Positions 49,655 to 58,568 of a stretch of 64,000 nucleotides of DNA are shown here, in pieces (the first letter of the stretch is position 1; each line of letters opens with the position of its first letter). The stretch lies in assembly GCA_016721315.1 (NCBI GenBank), contig JADKIL010000009.1:62001-126000 (forward strand), read 5' to 3'. A program made the translations under genes and the position numbers. Origin of the DNA: Candidatus Villigracilis vicinus (GTDB lineage: Bacteria; Chloroflexota; Anaerolineae; Anaerolineales; Villigracilaceae). The notes beneath the pieces are model-generated. The model had not been told where the DNA came from and searched no databases. It saw only the letters and a list, made by a program, of their open reading frames with translations.

Positions 49655-50089
49655 ATGAACGAAAATTGTACGATCTCTGTTGCGACTGCTGAAGATGCGC
49701 TTGCAATTTCAAGATTGAACCTGCTCTTCAATGAAGTCGATGAATCTCCGCAAGCCATCGCCGCTCGCATGAGTGACCCTGCCTGTGTGGAAACGGTCAT
49801 CCTCGCCAAAATTGCGGATGAAGCCGTTGGCTTTGCGCTTGTGCGCGTGGTGTCGAGGATTTTATATTCCACCCCCCACGCTGAATTGACCGAGTTGTAC
49901 GTGTTGGAAGAATTCCGTCAACAAGGTGTTGCCAGCGATCTGATCGCCTTTGCGGAGAAGGTCGCTGCACAAAAAGGCGCGCTGAGTATTATTGTGCAAA
50001 CCGGAGATGATAATTTGCCTGCGCTGGCGTTATATAAAAGGCTTGAGTATGAAGAATACGATCTTGTGTTAAAAAAGAGAATTTTCTGA
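49655..50089 (+). CDS. GNAT-family N-acetyltransferase
   Basis: This is a 144-residue single GNAT domain. The motif A region ELTELYVLEEFRQQGVASDLIAFAEKVA (acetyl-CoA loop Q/R-x-x-G-V-A) and a final ALALYKRLEYEEYDLVLKK are typical of RimI-like or aminoglycoside-type acetyltransferases. The acceptor is unknown. AAAGGA precedes the ATG by 5 nt. metH starts 40 nt after its stop, so they may share a transcript. Confidence 0.88.
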   Translation: MNENCTISVATAEDALAISRLNLLFNEVDESPQAIAARMSDPACVETVILAKIADEAVGFALVRVVSRILYSTPHAELTELYVLEEFRQQGVASDLIAFAEKVAAQKGALSIIVQTGDDNLPALALYKRLEYEEYDLVLKKRIF

Positions 50090-50129
50090 TAAAACTGTTG
50101 TAAGAATATTGATAAGGAAAGAATAATTA

Positions 50130-53100
50130 ATGAAAAGACAATATACCAACCGCCGTTACCTCGATGCCCTCGAAAAGAAAGTCCTCGTCTTCGATGGCGC
50201 GATGGGCACGAGTCTGCAATTGCAAAACCTAACCGCCGAACATTTCGGCGGCGAACAATACAACGGATGTAACGACTATCTCGTCATCTCGTATCCCGAA
50301 GCTGTGGAGAAAGTCCATCGTTCCTTCCTCGAAGCGGGTGTGGATGTGCTCGAAACCGACACCTTCCGCTCGAATCGCTTGACGATGGTGGAATATAAAT
50401 TACAAGACCGCATCATCGAGATCAACGTCGCTGCTGCGAGCCTCGCTCGCAAAGTGGCGGATGAATTCGCCGCGAAGACCGGTCAGCCACGTTTTGTTGC
50501 GGGTTCCATTGGACCGTCCGGTAAGTTGCCGTCCACGAATGACCCTGAATTATCAAACGTCAAATACGATGAACTCATCGATACGTTTTGTGAACAGGCA
50601 GTCGGATTAATTCAAGGCGGTGTGGATCTGCTGCTCATCGAAACATCGCAAGACATTCTCGAAGTCAAAGCCGCCATCACCGGCATTCACAAAGCTTTCA
50701 GCGAAACAAATATCTACTTGCCGATCCAGGCTCAGGTCACGTTGGATACGACCGGTCGCATGTTGCTCGGCACCGACATCAACGCATCCCTCACCATCCT
50801 CGAAGGCATGGGCATCGATGTTGTCGGTCTCAACTGTTCCACCGGACCCGAACACATGCGCGAGCCGATCCGCTTCCTCGGAGAAAATTCCGCGCTGCCG
50901 GTTTCGTGCATTCCCAATGCTGGGCTTCCATTGAATGTCGATGGTCAAGCCGTCTATCCGCTTGAGCCGGAACCATACGCGAATGATATGTATGAATTCG
51001 TGACGAAACATAATGTCCGCGTTGTCGGCGGATGCTGCGGAACGACTCCTGCGCATCTCAAACTACTGGTGGATAAACTCGCCAATTACCAATTACCAAG
51101 CGACAAAGCTCCGGTTCAATCTACGCCTCAGCTTGCCTCTGCCATGTCAGCCATTGCCATGCGACAGGACCCCGCCCCGACCTTGCTCGGCGAGCGCTGC
51201 AACGCGCAAGGTTCTCGCAAGTTCAAACGCCTGCTGCTCGAAGAAGATTACGATGGCATCCTCGACATCGCACGTGAACAAGTGGCGGGCGGTGCGCATG
51301 CTCTCGACATCTCCGTCGCCGTCACCGAGCGCGCGGATGAAGCCGAGCAGATGCGCAAGGTCGTCAAGAAGTTGCAAATGGGTGTGGACGTTCCGCTCGT
51401 GATCGACACCACCGAAGTGGATGTGCTTGAGATCGCGTTGCAAACTGCGCCGGGACGTTGTTTCATCAATTCCACGCATCTCGAATCGGGTCGCGAGAAA
51501 GCCGATAAGATCTTTGGTCTCGCCAAGAAATACAACGCCGCCGTCATTGTTTTGACCATTGATGAACAAGGCATGGCGAAGACCGCGCAACGCAAATATG
51601 AAGTTGCGCAACGTATCTACGACATCGCCGTCAACGACCACGGACTCAAACCCGAAGATTTAGTCTTCGACGACCTAACCTTCACCCTCGCGACGGGCGA
51701 CGTTGAATTTGTTGACTCCGCCAAAGAAACAATCGAAGGCATTCGTCTCATTAAACAGAAATTGCCCGGTGTGATGACTTCGCTTGGTGTGAGCAATCTC
51801 TCGTTTGGTCTCGCGCCACAAGCCCGCCCGCCGTTGAACTCGGTCATGCTGTATTACTGCGTGCAAGCCGGTTTGGACATGGCAATCGTCAACGCCGCGC
51901 ATGTGATGCCCTATACCGAGATCGGCACCGAAGAACGCGAACTTTGCGAAGATCTTATTTTCAATCGTCGCGAAGATGCGCTTCAGCGTTTCATCCAGCA
52001 TTTTGAGAACGTTGAGGTTTCCACTGAATCCAATATTGCTGACCCCACCGAAGGCATGACCTCCGAGCAGAAACTGCATTGGAAGATTTTGCATCGCGTC
52101 AAGGAAGGTGTTGAAGCCGATATTGACGAGATCATCAATCGTGAGACGACGAATACGAAGCACGAAGTCGCTGTTCATACGTTGAATAATGTTTTACTCC
52201 CCGCCATGAAAGAAGTCGGTGACAAGTTCGGCGCGGGTGAATTGATCCTGCCCTTCGTATTGCAATCCGCTGAAACAATGAAGAAGACCGTTTCTCATCT
52301 TGAAAATTATCTTGAGAAAGTGGAAGGTGTCACCAAGGGAACCGTCGTCATCGCCACCGTCTACGGCGATGTGCATGACATCGGCAAAAATCTGGTCAAG
52401 ACCATTCTCGCCAACAACGGCTACACCGTCATTGACCTCGGCAAGCAAGTCCCTGCCGAAACCATCATTACCGAATCTGTGAAAGCCAATGCTACTGCGA
52501 TTGGTTTGTCTGCATTGCTGGTCTCTACTTCCAAGCAGATGCCGCTCATCGTCAACGAAATGCAGCGCCGCGGACATAAGATTCCCGTTCTCATCGGTGG
52601 CGCTGCCATCAATCGTCGCTTTGGTCGCCGCATCCTCTTCACTGAAGGTGGCGAAGCGTATGAGCCGGGTGTCTTCTATTGTAAGGACGCCTTCGAAGGC
52701 TTGGATACGATGGATGCATTGATCGATCCCAACCGCAAGCCAGCCATGCTCGAACAACTGCGCAAAGATGCGGATATGGAAATGAACCGCGCCTCACAAT
52801 TCGCGCCGACAGCTGCCACTGGTCAACGCTCATCTATTACGCCCGCGCCGATTGCCCTCCCCACCAAACTCGGACAGCGCATCGTCAAAGACATGCCGCT
52901 TGAAATGGTCTTGAAGCATCTCAACATGAACGAGTTGTATCGTCTCTCATGGGGTGCCAAGAACACACATGGCAAGGAATGGGAAAAATTAAAGAAAGAC
53001 TTTGATGCCCGTCTCGCCAAGATGACCAAAGATGCACTCAAAGAAGGCTGGATCAGACCCCAAGCCGTCTACGGTTACTTTGCATGTCAAGCCGATGGTG

Positions 53101-53633
53101 ACAGTTTAATCATCTACGATAACGCCGAAAACAAAAAAGAAATTGAACGCTTCCACTTCCCGCGCCAGCCTTATGATGACCATCTTGCGCTCTCCGATTA
53201 CTACGCCTCCGTAGAGTCTGGTCAGATGGATGTGGTCGCGCTTCAGGTCGTGACCGTCGGTCAAGCCGCCAGCGACAAGTTCGATAAAATGCAAGCTGCC
53301 AACGATTACACCGAAGCCTACTTCGTGCATGGGCTCGCCGTCCAAGCCGCCGAAGCGACTGCCAACTATCTTCACGAACACATCCGCCGCGAACTGAGTC
53401 TTGCCGAGGAACAGGGCAAGCGTTACTCATGGGGATATCCCGCCATCCCCGAACTCGAAGATCATTTTAAAGTCTTCAAACTTTTGCCTGCTGTCGAAGC
53501 TGAACTAGGAATGAGCCTTGCCGTTTCCGGTCAGCTCATTCCTGAGCAATCCACTGCCGCTATCATCGTTCATCACAAAGATGCGAAGTATTATGCGGTG
53601 GGTGAGAGCCGTGTGGAGCAGTTGACGAAGTAG
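50130..53633 (+). CDS. metH: Cobalamin-dependent methionine synthase
   Basis: MetH transfers the methyl group of 5-methyltetrahydrofolate to homocysteine via methylcobalamin. All four modules are present in 1167 residues. The homocysteine domain (~1-325) has zinc cysteines in LNCSTG (~237) and GGCCGTTP (~302-304). The pterin domain (~345-625) has LLGERCNAQGSRKFK. The B12 cap and domain (~660-890) carry DVHDIGKN (~747, cobalt-ligand His) and SALLVS and GGAAINRR. The SAM-reactivation domain (~920-1167) has YGYFACQ and YSWGYPAIPE. A 7-bp repeat inserts NYQLPSD between the first two modules. AAGGAAAG lies upstream of the ATG. It partners with the folate and B12 genes elsewhere in the window. Confidence 0.97.
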   Translation: MKRQYTNRRYLDALEKKVLVFDGAMGTSLQLQNLTAEHFGGEQYNGCNDYLVISYPEAVEKVHRSFLEAGVDVLETDTFRSNRLTMVEYKLQDRIIEINVAAASLARKVADEFAAKTGQPRFVAGSIGPSGKLPSTNDPELSNVKYDELIDTFCEQAVGLIQGGVDLLLIETSQDILEVKAAITGIHKAFSETNIYLPIQAQVTLDTTGRMLLGTDINASLTILEGMGIDVVGLNCSTGPEHMREPIRFLGENSALPVSCIPNAGLPLNVDGQAVYPLEPEPYANDMYEFVTKHNVRVVGGCCGTTPAHLKLLVDKLANYQLPSDKAPVQSTPQLASAMSAIAMRQDPAPTLLGERCNAQGSRKFKRLLLEEDYDGILDIAREQVAGGAHALDISVAVTERADEAEQMRKVVKKLQMGVDVPLVIDTTEVDVLEIALQTAPGRCFINSTHLESGREKADKIFGLAKKYNAAVIVLTIDEQGMAKTAQRKYEVAQRIYDIAVNDHGLKPEDLVFDDLTFTLATGDVEFVDSAKETIEGIRLIKQKLPGVMTSLGVSNLSFGLAPQARPPLNSVMLYYCVQAGLDMAIVNAAHVMPYTEIGTEERELCEDLIFNRREDALQRFIQHFENVEVSTESNIADPTEGMTSEQKLHWKILHRVKEGVEADIDEIINRETTNTKHEVAVHTLNNVLLPAMKEVGDKFGAGELILPFVLQSAETMKKTVSHLENYLEKVEGVTKGTVVIATVYGDVHDIGKNLVKTILANNGYTVIDLGKQVPAETIITESVKANATAIGLSALLVSTSKQMPLIVNEMQRRGHKIPVLIGGAAINRRFGRRILFTEGGEAYEPGVFYCKDAFEGLDTMDALIDPNRKPAMLEQLRKDADMEMNRASQFAPTAATGQRSSITPAPIALPTKLGQRIVKDMPLEMVLKHLNMNELYRLSWGAKNTHGKEWEKLKKDFDARLAKMTKDALKEGWIRPQAVYGYFACQADGDSLIIYDNAENKKEIERFHFPRQPYDDHLALSDYYASVESGQMDVVALQVVTVGQAASDKFDKMQAANDYTEAYFVHGLAVQAAEATANYLHEHIRRELSLAEEQGKRYSWGYPAIPELEDHFKVFKLLPAVEAELGMSLAVSGQLIPEQSTAAIIVHHKDAKYYAVGESRVEQLTK
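51084..51100. repeat. 7-bp repeat in the metH interdomain linker
   Basis: CAATTAC, CAATTAC, CAA. The 21-base segment around it encodes NYQLPSD between the homocysteine and pterin domains, a place that tolerates length change. Confidence 0.7.
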
Positions 53634-53661
53634 AACATTTATATATCATGCCAGGTTGTAT

Positions 53662-53699
53662 TTACATGCCTTTCTGGGTTCCAGCCTTGGGAGGCATGT
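53662..53699 (+). terminator. Hairpin after metH, probable terminator
   Basis: TACATGCCT pairs with AGGCATGTA, with an inner CTGG/CCAG, then GATTTTAC. The T run is short. Confidence 0.5.
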
Positions 53700-53755
53700 A
53701 TGATTTTACGGGCAGTAAGCGGATGCAACTTTCAAAGTAAAATTAGTGTATTCAT

Positions 53756-55285
53756 ATGTCTCGTTACAAAAAAACATTTAAACACCACCTTCCCGTAATC
53801 GTGCTGTTGACCGTTGCTTTTTTGATCGGTCTTTTCACTGTGCAAGATTATGGCATCAGTTGGGATGAAGCCGGAATATTCAAATACAGCAAACATTTGC
53901 CTGGCGCTTACAAATACATCTTGAATCCGCAGAACTTTGAGCCGGATAACTCCAATTGGATTCTTAACCTGTACGGTCCGGCACATTTTCTCTACGCGGA
54001 ATTGATGTCTCGCGTGTTTGGAGTGCTTATGCCCGCCTGGGAAGATGGCACTGCTCAGCACTTTTCCTATCTTATTACCTTCCTTGCAGGCACATTGTTT
54101 CTGTATCTCCTGCTAAAAGAGTGGGTTAAAGAATGGGCGGCGTTTGGGGCGGCGCTTTTATTCATTTCGCAGCCCTTATTTTGGGGGCATGCTTTGATGA
54201 ATCCCAAAGATATGCCGTTCATGGCATTCTTTACTGCGAGTGTTTATCTTGGCATTAAGATGGTGGATAATGCCAATTGGAAAAGAATTCTTGTTGCAGG
54301 CGTTGTGTTGGGGATTTCAACGTCGATCCGTTCGCTGTCCCCTATGGCAGGTGCGATCGTGTTTCTTTACGGAATGTGGAAATCGCCGCGTAAAGCCATT
54401 CCTTTGACATTCTGGTATTTCCTCGTTTCTGTTATTGCTCTCTACCTGACTTGGCCGTATTTATGGAAGGCACCAATTCAACATTATGTGGATAGTATTG
54501 AGCTCATGTCTCAATTCCCATTTGATGCCCGGGTTTTATTTCGGGGTGACCTATATATGCCCAATGAATTGCCGCGTTCGTATGTCCCTGTCCTTTTCTG
54601 GCTTCAGTTTACCGAACCTGTACTTGCGTTGTGCATTTTCGGAGCGGTTCCCATCCTTATCTCCAAGAAAAAAGAGCCGCTCTTTTTGGTCGTGCTCTGG
54701 TTTCTTCTGCCAATTTTAGGCATCCTCCTCACTAGAAGTGTGCTCTATGATAATGCCCGCCAGATATTTTTTTTACTACCGCCAGTTTTTCTGTCAGTTG
54801 GTTTTGCCCTGGATTTCTTGAATGACCGTATTTCAAGTCAGTGGATAAAAAACATATTGTTGGTAGCATTGATTTTGCCAGGGGTGTTTGCAATAGTTCG
54901 CCTGCATCCTTATGAGTATAGCTATTACAATTCGTTCATTGGTGGTATTCCTGGTGCAGAGAAGAAGTTCGAGACGGATTATTGGGGTATTTCATTCAAG
55001 GAAGCCATGGACTATATCAATATGAATGCTCCGACGAATGCCCGCATTATGGTGCTTTCCGGACCGGATGAAACTGCAGCCTTCTATGCTCGCCCTGACT
55101 TGCAAATCATCACTGAAGAGACGGATTACACTCCTGAAAAGGGATATGACTATGTTTTAATTTTGATGCGCAAGAACTTTAATGCAGAGCGTTGTAAGAA
55201 ATCAGAGACCGTTTATACGATAGGCAGGGAAGGGGTAGTGTTTACCTATGTCAATAAACTTGGTGTTGAAAGAAGTTGCAAATGA
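53756..55285 (+). CDS. GT39-like membrane glycosyltransferase
   Basis: The 509-residue protein has 10-12 TM helices. After TM1 comes DYGISWDEAGIF with the DE acidic pair expected for PMT-type catalysis. GHALMNPKDMPFMAFF and a C-terminal LHPYEYSYYNSFIGG-PGAEKKFETDYWG block are shared with the paralogues at 56777 and 58569. It likely moves a sugar from a polyprenyl-phosphate donor to an envelope acceptor; the substrate is unknown. No ribosome-binding site is visible; a TAAAAT box lies 12 nt before the ATG. Confidence 0.78.
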   Translation: MSRYKKTFKHHLPVIVLLTVAFLIGLFTVQDYGISWDEAGIFKYSKHLPGAYKYILNPQNFEPDNSNWILNLYGPAHFLYAELMSRVFGVLMPAWEDGTAQHFSYLITFLAGTLFLYLLLKEWVKEWAAFGAALLFISQPLFWGHALMNPKDMPFMAFFTASVYLGIKMVDNANWKRILVAGVVLGISTSIRSLSPMAGAIVFLYGMWKSPRKAIPLTFWYFLVSVIALYLTWPYLWKAPIQHYVDSIELMSQFPFDARVLFRGDLYMPNELPRSYVPVLFWLQFTEPVLALCIFGAVPILISKKKEPLFLVVLWFLLPILGILLTRSVLYDNARQIFFLLPPVFLSVGFALDFLNDRISSQWIKNILLVALILPGVFAIVRLHPYEYSYYNSFIGGIPGAEKKFETDYWGISFKEAMDYINMNAPTNARIMVLSGPDETAAFYARPDLQIITEETDYTPEKGYDYVLILMRKNFNAERCKKSETVYTIGREGVVFTYVNKLGVERSCK

Positions 55286-55302
55286 GAGGCGGAAAGTGCT
55301 GG

Positions 55303-55308
55303 TAAGAT
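55303..55308 (+). promoter_or_regulatory. -10-like box 6 nt before the GT87 gene
   Basis: TAAGAT, AATTAT, ATG, with no Shine-Dalgarno in the gap. It is weaker than the TATAAT cases. Confidence 0.35.
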
Positions 55309-55314
55309 AATTAT

Positions 55315-56682
55315 ATGGGTAAATATTTTAGATACACATTGAATATCTGGTGCGGTGCGACGGGTCTTGTTCTTGTCAGCCTTGCTGTCATCTACTTCCG
55401 TAACGGTGTGACCGGGCTAAACCTCTTCATACAGGAGTGGCCGCTATCCAACCTGGCGGTGACGCTTGCCGCTACGACCGTCACATGGGTATTGGCAGGC
55501 GTATTGCTTTATCTTCTTGCTAACGGAAAGATCAATAAATCCAATGCCTGGCAGACATTTGGGTTTTTTCTTGTAATGTTCGTTTACCTCAATATTTTGC
55601 GCGAGCGCTTTCGCTATGGCGACTATCACTATTATCTCGAAGCCGCTACCGCTCTTGCCAATGGGCAGCCCCTGCCTGACACTTATCTCTATCTTCCGCT
55701 TTGGGGCACGCTTTTGCGCTTTCTTGTCCCGCTTGGCGATCAAGGCGTAATGATCGTCCTCTGGCTTGTCAATATCGTTGCTCTTGGCGCGTTTTACTTT
55801 TTATTGATCCAGACCCTTGAGCGCTATAACTTTCCTCGTCGTATTTCCGTCCTCATCACCATCCTCTTTCTGCTCATCAATACTCCTTTGATGCGCACGC
55901 TGGGATTCCTCCAGGTCAACTTGATGACTCTCGACCTGATTCTGCTTAGCATTCTTACATATCCCAAAAACAACTTCCTGTCTGCTTTAGCCCTTGCTGT
56001 TGCTGTTCACCTCAAAACCTCTCCTGCGGTCATCGTGCTTGGCTTCCTGCTTGAATTTAACTGGCGCTGGATGTTTTGGTTTGGCGTGAGCTTTCTTGGC
56101 ATCGGATTATTCCCAATTGCCATGCACGGCGTGGATATTTATCTGCAGTTCGTCAATAACACGATTGCGCTTGCCCAGATCCCCGATACGAACTTCCATG
56201 ACACTTCCTTTGACTCGTTCCTGCGCTTTTTCAATCCTTTCTTTGGGATCCAGATCGCACAGACCCGCCTCATGGCGCTGGGCGCCAAGGTTTTGTTGCT
56301 TGTTGCAACCCTCTTGACGATGACGCAGAACGTGCGCGAACGGTCATTCTTAAGAGAAGGTCGCCTGCTCAACGCCCTTCCTTCTTTATTTGTATTTATG
56401 ACCCTCGCTTCGCCCATCGTCTGGGATCATCACGGCATTTTCCTTACGTTGACGTTTCTACTCATGCTCAAACTCATTCGGTCTCCGGGGCATTGGGTGG
56501 TGTTTATGGCTGCTTATTTCTTTGAGTTCATGCTGCCTTCCTTTGACTTCTTCCCCTGGTCTTACGGGCGTCTTGTTGCGCCGATGGTTGTCCTTTGGTT
56601 GATGTTTGCCTTCCGGAAGAAGGATGAGCCATCTTCTTTCATTGTCTCTGTAGATCAGTGGCTGATGAAATTGGAAAGTTGA
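55315..56682 (+). CDS. GT87-like membrane mannosyltransferase family protein (DUF2029)
   Basis: The 455-residue protein has about 11 TM helices. The first outer loop carries DYHYYLEAATALANGQPLPDTYLYLPLWG, the GT87/DUF2029 pattern (acidic residue after TM1-2 and a Y.Y.P motif) of polyprenol-phosphate-mannose-dependent alpha-mannosyltransferases. Other family points: GFLQVNLMTLDL and HLKTSPAVIVLGFLLE. It differs in family from the GT39-like neighbours, so the cluster may build a mixed glycan. Confidence 0.82.
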   Translation: MGKYFRYTLNIWCGATGLVLVSLAVIYFRNGVTGLNLFIQEWPLSNLAVTLAATTVTWVLAGVLLYLLANGKINKSNAWQTFGFFLVMFVYLNILRERFRYGDYHYYLEAATALANGQPLPDTYLYLPLWGTLLRFLVPLGDQGVMIVLWLVNIVALGAFYFLLIQTLERYNFPRRISVLITILFLLINTPLMRTLGFLQVNLMTLDLILLSILTYPKNNFLSALALAVAVHLKTSPAVIVLGFLLEFNWRWMFWFGVSFLGIGLFPIAMHGVDIYLQFVNNTIALAQIPDTNFHDTSFDSFLRFFNPFFGIQIAQTRLMALGAKVLLLVATLLTMTQNVRERSFLREGRLLNALPSLFVFMTLASPIVWDHHGIFLTLTFLLMLKLIRSPGHWVVFMAAYFFEFMLPSFDFFPWSYGRLVAPMVVLWLMFAFRKKDEPSSFIVSVDQWLMKLES

Positions 56683-56703
56683 TAAAACCGGATCGTAAAG
56701 ACA

Positions 56704-56750
56704 ACAAAGGGTCACAAAGGGTTTTGAGAAATTCCTTTGTGACCCTTTGT
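56704..56750. repeat. Inverted repeat with 17-bp arms, possible terminator
   Basis: ACAAAGGGTCACAAAGG and CCTTTGTGACCCTTTGT pair perfectly around a 13-nt loop. The sequence is of the cacaaagg-type dispersed repeat; the lack of a T run makes a terminator role uncertain. Confidence 0.7.
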
Positions 56751-56776
56751 AATAGTTCGTGGTTTAATACTCATAC

Positions 56777-58561
56777 ATGAAGAGATACCTTTCCGCCATC
56801 CTCCTTACCTGCGTTTTTCTTGCGGGCTTGCTCACCTTCAATCGCTATGGTGAAAGTTGGGACGACCGCTCGCTGCAAAAATATGCCGAGAAATCCATCA
56901 ATGCCTACAGCACATTTCCTAAAGAAGGCGTCATCAACATAGGGCGTGAAGACCTCGGCTTTTATGGTCCCTTCTTCGTCATGTTTACCGATTGGGCGTC
57001 CAAATCTTTAAGCCCTATTTTGCCATTCACCCTGCCCGACCTCCGTCATCTGATCTATTACCTGACCTATTTCGCAGGTGTGCTCGCCTTTCACTCCATC
57101 GCCAACCGCTGGCTTAGCCCTGTTCCGGTACTCGGTGCTACTTTGCTTTTTGCCACCCAGCCTGTCTTTTGGGGGCACGCCTTCATCAACCCCAAAGATA
57201 CACCCTTCCTTGCTCTCTTTCTTCTTTCTGTATCCTTTGGGATGCAAGCCTTTGACAAGCTCGAAGCATCCTCCACTATTGACCTTTCCCTCCGCTCCAA
57301 ACGGACTCTCGCGCTTCTCACCATGCTTTGGCTTGTGTCGGTTTTCGGGCTTTTTATTTTCACCCAAGCCATTCATACCTACATCGAAACCCTTGTCATC
57401 TCTGCGCAAGCCGGGAATTCCAATATCCTTTCTTTCATTGCCAAGGACATCACCGCCGTTCCTGTAGAGACGTACACCCAGCGTTATTTCATCCTGTTTT
57501 TGCAATTGCGTACGTATTACTTTTTGCTAATTACTTTGATTCTTTTGATCACTTGGTATGCATTGCATCCAAACCTGCCAAATTACCTGTTCGCTATTCT
57601 TCCAGCCGCCCTCCTGCTCGGATTCGCCACCTCCACTCGCATTCTCGGACCCTTTGCAGGTGTCATCGTTACATATTATGCATTCCGTACAAAAGGCAAG
57701 CGGGCAATTCCTGTCATTGCCATGTATGCGGTCACTGCTCTCATGGCTGTCTACATCTCCTGGCCCTACTTGTGGATGAACCCCATTCCGCGTTTCTTTG
57801 AAAGCTTGAGGGAAATGTCCCTTTACCCGTGGTTGGGCGGTGTGATCTTCAATGGAACACTTTATCAATCAACCGAACTGCCAATTTCCTATTTGCCAAC
57901 CTTGCTGGCGATCCAGTTGACCGAACCGGTCTGGGTGTTGTCTGTGGTCGGATGGGTGGCGACTGCTCTCGACAAAGAGAAGAAGCGCACATTGGTGGAA
58001 GCGGCGCTGCTATGGTTTGTCCTCCCGTTGTGTGCGTTCATCTTTTTCCAGGTCGCGTTATACGATAACTTCCGTCAGATCCTTTTTATTCTGCCGCCTG
58101 TTTTTTTGATGGCAGGTGTTGCGTTCGAAGCGGTTAAGAATGTAAAATGGCAAGCCGCATTGGTCGTAGTGACACTGCTCCCGGCTGTGTTTGGTGTTGC
58201 CTCCTTGCGTCCTTATGAATATATGTATTACAACCAATTTGTTGGTGGTGTAAATGGCGCAGCAGACCGTTACGAAACCGATTATTGGGCGACTTCCTAT
58301 CGCGAGGCGGCGGAATATGTGAATGGTGTGGCTTCGCCGAATGCAAATATCTGGGTCGAAGGACCGGCGCATTTATTCTCGATGTTCGCCCGTGAAGACT
58401 TAAAGATATATTCGTCAGGCGAAACGGAACGTGCTGAGAGTTATCAATATGTGGTGACAACGACCCGTTATAACTTTGACGAATCTGTGTACCCTGATGC
58501 TGAAACGGTGTATCGTGTTGCACGCGGAAATGCTGTATTGGCTGTGGTCAAAAAGCCCTGA
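56777..58561 (+). CDS. GT39-like membrane glycosyltransferase
   Basis: The 594-residue paralogue of the genes at 53756 and 58569 has the same plan, including GHAFINPKDTPFLALF and LRPYEYMYYNQFVGGVNGAADRYETDYW. At the catalytic loop it reads RYGESWDDRSL, with DD where the paralogues have DE. Either Asp can serve or activity is altered. It has a larger cytoplasmic insert near residue 180 (LEASSTIDLSLRSKR). The ATG has only a weak TTTAAT-type box 8 nt upstream. Confidence 0.78.
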   Translation: MKRYLSAILLTCVFLAGLLTFNRYGESWDDRSLQKYAEKSINAYSTFPKEGVINIGREDLGFYGPFFVMFTDWASKSLSPILPFTLPDLRHLIYYLTYFAGVLAFHSIANRWLSPVPVLGATLLFATQPVFWGHAFINPKDTPFLALFLLSVSFGMQAFDKLEASSTIDLSLRSKRTLALLTMLWLVSVFGLFIFTQAIHTYIETLVISAQAGNSNILSFIAKDITAVPVETYTQRYFILFLQLRTYYFLLITLILLITWYALHPNLPNYLFAILPAALLLGFATSTRILGPFAGVIVTYYAFRTKGKRAIPVIAMYAVTALMAVYISWPYLWMNPIPRFFESLREMSLYPWLGGVIFNGTLYQSTELPISYLPTLLAIQLTEPVWVLSVVGWVATALDKEKKRTLVEAALLWFVLPLCAFIFFQVALYDNFRQILFILPPVFLMAGVAFEAVKNVKWQAALVVVTLLPAVFGVASLRPYEYMYYNQFVGGVNGAADRYETDYWATSYREAAEYVNGVASPNANIWVEGPAHLFSMFAREDLKIYSSGETERAESYQYVVTTTRYNFDESVYPDAETVYRVARGNAVLAVVKKP

Positions 58562-58568
58562 AGGTAAG

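Noticed and set aside
50090..50129. Possible cobalamin or SAM riboswitch directly before metH
   Set aside because: Only 40 bases separate the genes and no B12-box or SAM-box motif is visible.
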